A stretch of DNA of 30,937 nucleotides, taken from Nostoc sp. GT001 (GTDB taxonomy: Bacteria > Cyanobacteriota > Cyanobacteriia > Cyanobacteriales > Nostocaceae). The notes beneath the pieces are model-generated. The model was not told where the DNA came from. It ran no database searches and saw only the letters and a program-made list of their open reading frames with translations. Shown in pieces: positions 24,525 to 30,937 of the stretch. The position numbers and the translations under genes are program-made. Position 1 is the first letter of the stretch; each line of letters starts with the position of its first letter. The DNA is taken from NCBI RefSeq assembly GCF_030382115.1, contig NZ_JAUDRJ010000003.1, positions 1,494,671-1,525,607 on the forward strand. Direction: 5' to 3'.

Positions 24525-26288
24525 TTGACTACAGCATCTAAGTTTGCGTTAGGTACTTGTTTGCTCCCCCTCACACTCAGTGCTACCCTCTTGCCAGCTA
24601 TCATAGGCAAAGCCCAAAACCCTCCTCCACCGGAGGCTGGGAGTGGTCGAGTTGAGCGTGAAGCTGTTCGCACAAATAAGTATGTGGTAGTAGCTGCAAA
24701 TCCACTAGCATCAGCAGCCGGACGCGATGTTCTACGTCGCGGAGGTAGTGCTATAGATGCTGCTATTGCAGTCCAAATGGTATTGACGTTGGTAGAGCCA
24801 CAATCTTCAGGTATTGGTGGTGGTGCTTTCCTTGTTTACTACGATGCCAAAACGAAGAAGTTACTCACTTATGATGGTCGAGAAACTGCATCAGCTGCGG
24901 CTAAACCAGATCGCTTTCTTGATGCCAATGGCAAACCCTTACAGTTTTATGAGGCTGTTGTCGGAGGTAAATCTGTAGGTGTGCCTGGGGTGGTACGAAT
25001 GCTAGAGTTGGCACACAAAAAATATGGCAAGTTACCTTGGTCTCAACTGTTTCAAGGAGCTATCCAACTTTCTGAACAAGGTTTTCCACTTTCACCACGT
25101 TTGTACACGCTGCTAAGTAAGGATCAATATCTATCTCGCAACGAGCCAGCTAAGAGCTATTTCTATCAACCCGATGGTACACCCAAGCCAATTGGTACAA
25201 GATTAGTCAATCAGCCTTTGGCAGAGGTATTGCGTCAGATTGCTAAAGGAGGTGCTAATGCTTTTTATCAAGGAAATATTGCTAAAGACATAGTAGCTAA
25301 GGTGAGGCAAGCTGCTGTACCAGGTGACTTAACCACCACTGATCTAGTGCAATATCAAGCTAAACTGCGAGAGCCAGTTTGTGGCGCTTATCGAATTTAC
25401 AAAGTTTGCGGCATGGGGCCTCCAAGTTCTGGTGGTTTAACCGTACTGCAAATTCTAGGTATTCTTCAACAATTTAATCTGGCGGCTTTAAAGCCAGCTT
25501 CTTTAGAAGCAGTCCATTTATTTTCGGAAGCTGGGCGTTTAGCCTATGCTGACAGAAATTTATATATAGCTGACACAGATTTTGTCCCAGTACCAGTCAA
25601 AGAATTAATTAACCCTAACTACCTAAAGTTAAGGGCAGCAATAATCGATCCTGAACGTTCAATCGGTCAAGCCCAAGCAGGCAATCCATTGTTACAGCAA
25701 GCACGTAGCTGGGGTAAAGATCAATCTAAGGATTTGCCATCTACTAGTCATGTTTCAATTGTCGATGCGGCAGGTAACGCTATTTCAATGACTACTAGCA
25801 TTGAAGATGCCTTTGGCTCAAGATTGATGGTACGAGGCTTCTTACTTAACAACCAACTGACAGATTTCTCTTTTTCACCTATATCAGAAGGAAAGCCCGT
25901 TGCTAATCGTATAGAAGCCAAGAAACGCCCTAGAAGCTCAATGGCTCCCATGATGGTCTTTGATCGCAATGGCAAGCTAGTAATGGTAATTGGTTCGGCT
26001 GGTGGGCCGCAAATTATTAATTATGTCGCTAAGGCAATAGTAGGCCATCTGGACTGGGGATTGGACATTCAGCAAGCACTAGCTTTGCCAAATTTTGGTA
26101 GTCGTAATGGGCCAACTGAACTAGAAGCAGATACAGATGTTGCCAACCTGAAACCTGCTTTAGAAGCCAAGGGTCATACAGTTAGCGTTATCCAATTAAC
26201 TAGTGGTTCCACCGGAATTGTGCTGACTAATCAGGGGCTAGTTAGTGGTGCAGACCCACGTCGTGAAGGAGCGCCTTTGGGTGAATAA
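24525..26288 (+). CDS. ggt: gamma-glutamyltransferase (glutathione hydrolase) precursor
   Basis: The enzyme cleaves gamma-glutamyl bonds, mainly in glutathione, outside the cytoplasmic membrane. The 587-residue precursor opens from a TTG at 24525 with a GGAG ribosome binding site, and has an export signal (about 1-30, FALGTCLLPLTLSATLLPA). It would self-cleave before Thr407 in STSHVSIVD to give large and small subunits. Arg119 (YDGRETA) is the substrate carboxylate ligand, SSGIGGGAF (94-102) is a family block, and GSAGGPQI (490-497) forms the oxyanion loop. SSMAPMMVF and LNNQLTDFS are also conserved. Length is normal. It stands alone, downstream of the large repeat-filled spacer. Confidence 0.95.
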   Translation: MTTASKFALGTCLLPLTLSATLLPAIIGKAQNPPPPEAGSGRVEREAVRTNKYVVVAANPLASAAGRDVLRRGGSAIDAAIAVQMVLTLVEPQSSGIGGGAFLVYYDAKTKKLLTYDGRETASAAAKPDRFLDANGKPLQFYEAVVGGKSVGVPGVVRMLELAHKKYGKLPWSQLFQGAIQLSEQGFPLSPRLYTLLSKDQYLSRNEPAKSYFYQPDGTPKPIGTRLVNQPLAEVLRQIAKGGANAFYQGNIAKDIVAKVRQAAVPGDLTTTDLVQYQAKLREPVCGAYRIYKVCGMGPPSSGGLTVLQILGILQQFNLAALKPASLEAVHLFSEAGRLAYADRNLYIADTDFVPVPVKELINPNYLKLRAAIIDPERSIGQAQAGNPLLQQARSWGKDQSKDLPSTSHVSIVDAAGNAISMTTSIEDAFGSRLMVRGFLLNNQLTDFSFSPISEGKPVANRIEAKKRPRSSMAPMMVFDRNGKLVMVIGSAGGPQIINYVAKAIVGHLDWGLDIQQALALPNFGSRNGPTELEADTDVANLKPALEAKGHTVSVIQLTSGSTGIVLTNQGLVSGADPRREGAPLGE

Positions 26289-26429
26289 CAGCTAGTTTTA
26301 ATGATGTTCTTAGCTCAAAATTGGCATTAATTTTTGGACACTTAGGTTGATGGCATGAAATAATTAGCTACCTAGATTAGAAAAAGTAGCATAGCTAGTT
26401 TTGAGCAAGGAACTTCTCTTTATTCAATT

Positions 26430-26521
26430 AGGACTTACGCAAAAAACCTCTCTAACTCTTATTCCTCTGTGTTCTCTGCGTTCTCTGTGGTTTGATTTTC
26501 CGTGACCTGTGCGTAAGTCCT
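26430..26521. mobile_element. 92-bp repeat with 12-bp inverted ends
   Basis: AGGACTTACGCA (26430-26441) and TGCGTAAGTCCT (26510-26521) are perfect inverted repeats around CTCTGTGTTCTCTGCGTTCT-type sequence, a common cyanobacterial spacer element. I see no convincing target duplication. It lies 42 bases before the start of the PEP-CTERM protein gene and supplies a false upstream ATG at 26492. Confidence 0.75.
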
Positions 26522-26563
26522 GTCAATATCAAAAATTACTCAACATTTCTCTGGGATAAAACT

Positions 26564-27088
26564 ATGAGATGGTTTCCAAAAATAGTATTTGCAACTACTA
26601 TCAGTATTTTCAGCTTGATAGGAAGCTCAGTTAACAAAGTACAAGCTGTATCTCTGGACTATGCCTTTACACAATCAGGTTGGGAAGGTGGAGGTATCTT
26701 GTCTGGTTCATTTTCTAGTGTGGATAAAAATAATGATGGGTTAATTTACACAACTGAGTTAAATACCTTTGATTTAATATTTTCTGGGAACTCCAAAGTT
26801 CCGCAACAGAAATGGTTGGGTGTATCTACTTTAAGTTCGTTTGGATTTAACTCTAGTAATTCTAGATTAGCTTTCTCAACTTATGAAAATTTAGATAAGT
26901 ATACTGCTAATATTGTTGGCTTACCTTATCTTAATTATATTGGCAAGCCTTTTCTCTCCAACTATATTACCTCTTCTGAAATTCAACCGCTTGTAATTGC
27001 AAAATCGATTCCCGAACCTACATTTGGATTTGCTAGTTTAGCTGTATTGAGTGTTGGACTATTACTTAAATTGAAAAACTCCCGATGA
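26564..27088 (+). CDS. PEP-CTERM sorting-domain protein, exported
   Basis: The start at 26564 gives MRWFPKIVFATTISIFSLIG, a proper signal peptide ending near VQA, and a 174-residue protein. An earlier in-frame ATG at 26492 lies inside a repeat element and adds 24 residues before the signal, so it is rejected. The C terminus, SIPEPTFGFASLAVLSVGLL followed by KLKNSR, is a PEP-CTERM signal: a PEP motif, a hydrophobic helix and basic residues, processed by an exosortase at the cell envelope. The middle contains SSVDKNNDGLIYTTELNTF, resembling a calcium loop, and is otherwise unrecognised. Such proteins are linked to extracellular polymer or surface matrix; the specific role is unknown. Confidence 0.85.
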   Translation: MRWFPKIVFATTISIFSLIGSSVNKVQAVSLDYAFTQSGWEGGGILSGSFSSVDKNNDGLIYTTELNTFDLIFSGNSKVPQQKWLGVSTLSSFGFNSSNSRLAFSTYENLDKYTANIVGLPYLNYIGKPFLSNYITSSEIQPLVIAKSIPEPTFGFASLAVLSVGLLLKLKNSR

Positions 27089-27165
27089 TGGTCAATTGAT
27101 TTTGGATTTTAGATTTGCAATTTTGGATTGACCCTATCCACAAGGCGACAGGGCAATCCAATTTA

Positions 27166-30100
27166 TCAAACAACGGCTGCCTCTGGAATCGCACCCTGCA
27201 TTCTCCCAAAAGCATCAATCAAATTTTGCAATTGTTGATCTGCTTTAAAAACTCCTAATCCGCGCACTGTCACTTTACCTGGAGAATATACAAAGCGCGT
27301 CTTGAGATTATCTGGTAAATTCGCCGCTAATAAATTCCAAGCGGGTTCCTCCATTGGTGTTTCTAAAACGACATGCTGTTTTTGTTCTGGCTTAATGCGG
27401 CTAAATCCGAGTTTTTTCGCTAGCTGTTTGAGTTCCATGACTCGCAAAAGTTGATTTGCAGAGACTGGTAAAGTACCATAGCGATCGCTCCACTCGGCTG
27501 CAATTTGTTTTAATTCTGATTTAGATTTCGCTGTGGCTACCGCTCGGTATGCACTCATCTTTTGATCCAAATCGGTAATGTAATCAGCTGGGATAAATGC
27601 TGTGAGATTAAGATCAATCTGCGTATCTTCCACTTTCGGAATTTCTTGTCCGCGGATTTCTCGAATTGCTTCTTCTAGCATTTCCATGTATAAATCAAAA
27701 CCGATGGCATCCATTTGACCGGATTGTTCTGCACCTAGTAAGTTACCCACGCCTCTGATTTCCATGTCGCGCATTGCTAGCTGATATCCAGAACCTAACT
27801 GAGTAAATTCCTGAATCGCTCGTAAACGTTGCCGGGCTGCATCAGATAATGCCCGTTGCTTCGGATAAAATAACCAAGCATGAGCTTGGATACCTGCACG
27901 TCCTACACGACCGCGTAATTGATACAACTGTGCCAATCCAAAACGGTGAGCATCTTCAATTAAAATCGTGTTGACTCGTGGAATATCTAAGCCAGATTCA
28001 ATAATTGTCGTACAAACTAGGATGTCTGCATCGCCATTGCTGAAAGTGAGCATAGTTGATTCTAACTCGCTTTCATCCATTTGACCGTGAGCGATCGCAA
28101 ACCTAGCTCCCGGTATTACTTCTCGTAAATTGGCTGTTGTCTCTTCAATTCCATCTACTCGTGGAACTACATAAAATACTTGTCCACCTCTGTCTAATTC
28201 TTGACGAATTGCAGTGCGGATACTTTCGGAATTTATTGGTGATAGATGGGTTTTAATCGGTCGTCTGGTTGGGGGTGGTGTGGTAATCAAACTCATTTCC
28301 CGAATTCCCGACAAGGACATGTACAAAGTCCGGGGAATAGGTGTGGCGGAGAGGGTAAGCACGTCCACTTGAGTTTTCAGGCTTTTAATTTTTTCTTTCT
28401 GATTTACCCCAAAGCGCTGTTCTTCATCCACTACTAATAGTCCTAAATCTTTGAATGCCACACCTTTACCTAAAATTTGATGTGTACCAACTACTACATC
28501 TAATTCACCCGTTGCCAATCGCTTTTGAATATCGCGGCGTTCTTCAGCGGAACGAAAACGGTTGAGCAAACCAACATTTACGGGATAAGGTGCAAAACGT
28601 TCTTTGAGTGTATGGTAATGCTGCTGTGTTAAAATAGTCGTTGGCGCAAGGAGTGCCACTTGTTTACCGGCGGTGACTGCTTTAAAAACAGCACGAATCG
28701 CCACTTCCGTCTTCCCGAAACCGACATCGCCACAAACTAAGCGATCCATTGGGCGATCGCTTTCCATGTCGCGTTTTACATCTTGAACAGCTTTGAGTTG
28801 ATCCGTTGTGGGTTGGTAGGGGAAAGAATCTTCTAATTCCTCTTGCCAAGGCATATCGCTTGGAAAACTAAAACCTTGTTGTTTTGATCGCGCTGCATAC
28901 AGTTTCAACAAGTCCACCGCCAATTTTTTAATCGCTTTGCGGACTTTATTCTTGGTATTTTCCCAAGCTTTACCGGTCATCCTGTTGAGTTCTGGTGCTT
29001 TATCACCTCCGGCGCGGAACCGGGATAAAGCACCTACTTGATCGGCTGCGACTCTGAGTAACCCATCAGCATACTGCACCACCAAATAGTCACGGGTTTC
29101 GTTATTAATTGTCAAACTTTCCAGCTTGACAAATTTACCAACACCATGATTTCTGTGAACCACATAATCGCCTGGACGCAGCTTATTGGGATCGACTTGT
29201 TTAGAAGTAGCTTTGTGGCGCTTGCGGATATAGCCGGGAGTCGCCAAGGAATGCTGCCCAAAAAATTCCCGATCTGTAACGATTACTATTCGGTACGTAG
29301 GCAGGATAAAACCTTCTAGTTCCGCAAGCCCAGAATATTTTAGAGCTATAGGAATATGGTTGATTTGCAGCTTATCTATTGCTTGGTAGTCGCGGGGATT
29401 GGGGATAAACTGAGCTGGACAATCATGTTCTTGCAACAGTGAGACAGAACGTGAAGGTTGAGCAGAAAGCAGCCAGATCGAGAAATTGCGATCGCGTTCT
29501 TGGCGGATGGTTTCAGCTAGTTTAGCAAACTGGTGTGGCGTGACTGGAACCGGACGGCTGGCAAGATTGATCCCATCATTTTCCTCTGAGAGTTCCGATA
29601 AATATAATGTTTTAAATCTGGCAACATCAGCCAAACACTCATCAAACGAACGGTGAATTTTTGGCAATGTTAGGGGAGTTGATCCTTCTTCATGCGCCAT
29701 TACCCATTGTTCTTGGGCATTTTCTACCCAGCGATCGCTATGAGCATGACACTGTTCTGGCTCATCAATGGCAATCAAGGTATTTTCTGCTAAGTAGTTT
29801 AGCAGAGATGCTGGTTGCTCGAATGCTAACCCCAAAAAGCGACGGCTACCCTCCAACATTGATGAGTTCGCAGTGCTAAGTTCTGAGTCAGAATTTAACT
29901 CATAACCCTTCGACAGGCTCAGGGCATCGCTCATAACTCCTAACTCAGAACTCTTTTTCAGTGCAGCCATCACCACAGGAGTGAAACTAGTGGGGGTAAG
30001 AATTAACTGATCAACTTTGTCGAGGGCGGAACGTTGGGTTGCTGGGTCAAATTCTCGCATTTGCTCAATTTCATCACCAAACCATTCCAACCTGACTGGA

Positions 30101-30819
30101 AATTCCGAGGAAACCGGGAACACATCAACAATATCGCCCCGCCGACTCCATTGCCCTTCCATTTCCACCAAAGGAACTCTTTCGTACCCCAAAATAGTTA
30201 TTTTCTCACTGAAGCTATTCAGGTCTAATTCCATCCCTTTTTTCAGGGTAAGACAGAATTGCCCAAAAGCTTCTGGTGGTGGTAAATGAGGTTGCAACGC
30301 CCCTTGAGTAGCCACAATTGCTAAATTTGTTCTTTGTCCTACCCTGCGGGAAGCCGCAGAAGCGTTTATGTCACTTGTCCTTTGTTCTTGGTTTGTTTCT
30401 AATGACAACTGACTAATACTTCGGCTTACCTCGGCTTCGCTCGGCACAAGTCGCTCAGTATAAGTGACTAATGACTCTTGATTTTTGAGTAAATCTGCCA
30501 ATACCTGCATTTGCCCCCAACTCATTTCAGTTTCCGGGTCAAAAGGTTCGTAGGGAGAAGCCTCGGAGGTAGGGTAAAAATGTACTGTTTGCCATCCCAT
30601 TGCCTCCAGTTGTGCGTAAACGCGTCCAGCTTCTTCCAGAGTGGCGCAAACCACGAACAAATCCTTGCCCTGAGACTGCGCTAATGCCGAAGCCACTAGA
30701 GTCTTGGGCAGCCTGGGAATGCCATTTAACCGCAATTCTTGTTGTCGATTCAGCTTAGAAATAAATTCAGTGGTGAGCGGCGATCGGCCTAAGGCACGCA
30801 CAATAGAAGAAAATGACAT
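27166..30819 (-). CDS. mfd: transcription-repair coupling factor Mfd, with two in-frame repeat insertions
   Basis: Mfd removes RNA polymerase stalled at DNA lesions and recruits UvrA for nucleotide excision repair. The 1217-residue chain has a UvrB-like N-terminal region (1-350), an RNA-polymerase-interacting domain at about 545-605 ([18 protein letters not shown]) and a RecG-like translocase. Walker A is [11 protein letters not shown] (about 697-707), the DEEQ box is at 798-801, SATPIPRT follows, and QLRGRVGR is motif VI. A C-terminal TRCF domain ends at about 1200. Two segments, about residues 117-163 and 289-319, are absent from related Mfd as I know them, and are encoded by palindromic spacer-type repeats kept in frame. 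The motor is intact, so the protein should work. The start at 30819 gives [16 protein letters not shown], normal for cyanobacteria. Confidence 0.97.
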   Translation of the reverse strand: MSFSSIVRALGRSPLTTEFISKLNRQQELRLNGIPRLPKTLVASALAQSQGKDLFVVCATLEEAGRVYAQLEAMGWQTVHFYPTSEASPYEPFDPETEMSWGQMQVLADLLKNQESLVTYTERLVPSEAEVSRSISQLSLETNQEQRTSDINASAASRRVGQRTNLAIVATQGALQPHLPPPEAFGQFCLTLKKGMELDLNSFSEKITILGYERVPLVEMEGQWSRRGDIVDVFPVSSEFPVRLEWFGDEIEQMREFDPATQRSALDKVDQLILTPTSFTPVVMAALKKSSELGVMSDALSLSKGYELNSDSELSTANSSMLEGSRRFLGLAFEQPASLLNYLAENTLIAIDEPEQCHAHSDRWVENAQEQWVMAHEEGSTPLTLPKIHRSFDECLADVARFKTLYLSELSEENDGINLASRPVPVTPHQFAKLAETIRQERDRNFSIWLLSAQPSRSVSLLQEHDCPAQFIPNPRDYQAIDKLQINHIPIALKYSGLAELEGFILPTYRIVIVTDREFFGQHSLATPGYIRKRHKATSKQVDPNKLRPGDYVVHRNHGVGKFVKLESLTINNETRDYLVVQYADGLLRVAADQVGALSRFRAGGDKAPELNRMTGKAWENTKNKVRKAIKKLAVDLLKLYAARSKQQGFSFPSDMPWQEELEDSFPYQPTTDQLKAVQDVKRDMESDRPMDRLVCGDVGFGKTEVAIRAVFKAVTAGKQVALLAPTTILTQQHYHTLKERFAPYPVNVGLLNRFRSAEERRDIQKRLATGELDVVVGTHQILGKGVAFKDLGLLVVDEEQRFGVNQKEKIKSLKTQVDVLTLSATPIPRTLYMSLSGIREMSLITTPPPTRRPIKTHLSPINSESIRTAIRQELDRGGQVFYVVPRVDGIEETTANLREVIPGARFAIAHGQMDESELESTMLTFSNGDADILVCTTIIESGLDIPRVNTILIEDAHRFGLAQLYQLRGRVGRAGIQAHAWLFYPKQRALSDAARQRLRAIQEFTQLGSGYQLAMRDMEIRGVGNLLGAEQSGQMDAIGFDLYMEMLEEAIREIRGQEIPKVEDTQIDLNLTAFIPADYITDLDQKMSAYRAVATAKSKSELKQIAAEWSDRYGTLPVSANQLLRVMELKQLAKKLGFSRIKPEQKQHVVLETPMEEPAWNLLAANLPDNLKTRFVYSPGKVTVRGLGVFKADQQLQNLIDAFGRMQGAIPEAAVV
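29863..29955. repeat. repeat insertion inside mfd (second, residues ~289-319)
   Basis: AGTTCTGAGT (29879-29888) and ACTCAGAACT (29943-29952) are a perfect 10-bp inverted repeat enclosing CCCTTCGACAGGCTCAGGG, a well-known dispersed cyanobacterial repeat, and CATAACTCCTAACTC heptamer-like DNA. It encodes [20 protein letters not shown] onward, in frame within mfd. Confidence 0.75.
30331..30471. repeat. repeat insertion inside mfd (first, residues ~117-163)
   Basis: This stretch contains CTGCGG-GAAG-CCGCAG (30344-30359), TCGGCTTACCTCGGCTTCGC and CACAAGTCGCTCAGTATAAG, all typical of spacer repeats rather than coding DNA. It encodes [20 protein letters not shown] through [10 protein letters not shown] within the N-terminal region of Mfd without breaking the frame. 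Confidence 0.7.
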
Positions 30820-30937
30820 AAGTACTACTAGCGATGGGAGTCTTTGTGGGTCAGCAAATCTTGAGGCAGTTTATGTCAACTATTTTAAAAGTGTTAACAG
30901 CTTTCTTATTCTTTCGGTGGAAGAATAATGCACAGGA

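Noticed and set aside
30928..30937. Start of a plus-strand gene at the right edge (ATG at 30928 after a GGTGGAAG)
   Set aside because: Only three codons are visible and the spacing to a purine-rich stretch is poor; nothing can be said.

Overview
The window is a chromosomal stretch from a filamentous, Nostoc-like cyanobacterium (Nostocales). The evidence is the very frequent HIP1 octamer (GCGATCGC), the cyanobacterial versions of NdhH, Icd, Gun4 and RsmG, a Tat-type MnSOD, a DUF3531 protein, a PEP-CTERM protein, and intergenic DNA full of heptamer repeats and small palindromic elements. No rRNA, tRNA or CRISPR array was found.

Layout. 1-4016, minus strand: a small partial gene, a MotA/TolQ/ExbB channel gene, rsmH, and a membrane M48 metallopeptidase gene with a palindrome just upstream. 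4347-5531, plus: ndhH with a clear terminator. 5906-9932, minus: a three-gene cassette of a DUF2235 alpha/beta-hydrolase, a cyclooxygenase-like heme fatty-acid dioxygenase and a catalase-related hemoprotein. The last two match the published Nostoc punctiforme pair (linoleate 10S-dioxygenase plus 10S-hydroperoxide lyase). A 66-bp internally deleted scrap of mtnA lies beyond the 3' end of the cassette, and intact mtnA (10297-11364, plus) lies beyond the other end. 11569-11870 is a 62-bp tandem repeat between convergent mtnA and icd. 12053-15699: icd, gun4 and a MalK/UgpC-type ABC ATPase gene. icd carries two single-base indels and the ATPase gene one, so this 2.5-kb stretch is either locally mis-sequenced or newly damaged. 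15700-18663: a repeat-laden spacer, a Uma2 nuclease gene, an exported MnSOD gene and an 812-bp spacer with a TIR element and a cloverleaf-like palindrome. 18664-19545: a secreted protein made of six nearly identical 45-residue FG-GAP-like repeats. 19581-21065, minus: rsmG and an ECF-like ABC ATPase gene. 21398-23345, plus: a TPR lipoprotein-like or exported protein, DUF3531 and Nudix genes. 23394-23733, minus: a decayed RelE-type toxin-antitoxin pair split by a 131-bp miniature element with a 3-bp target duplication. 24525-27088, plus: gamma-glutamyltransferase and PEP-CTERM protein genes. 27166-30819, minus: mfd, which carries two in-frame insertions of intergenic-type repeats.

How the genes relate. 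Most are single housekeeping genes (ribosome methylation, NDH-1, TCA/2-oxoglutarate supply, methionine salvage, chlorophyll-synthesis control, repair) with no shared pathway. The one functional unit that stands out is the 5.9-9.9 kb oxylipin cassette. Its gene order suggests an acyl hydrolase frees a fatty acid, the dioxygenase makes the hydroperoxide, and the catalase-related enzyme cleaves it; the first step is inference. The second theme is invasion by small non-autonomous repeats, several caught in the act with target duplications or inside reading frames.
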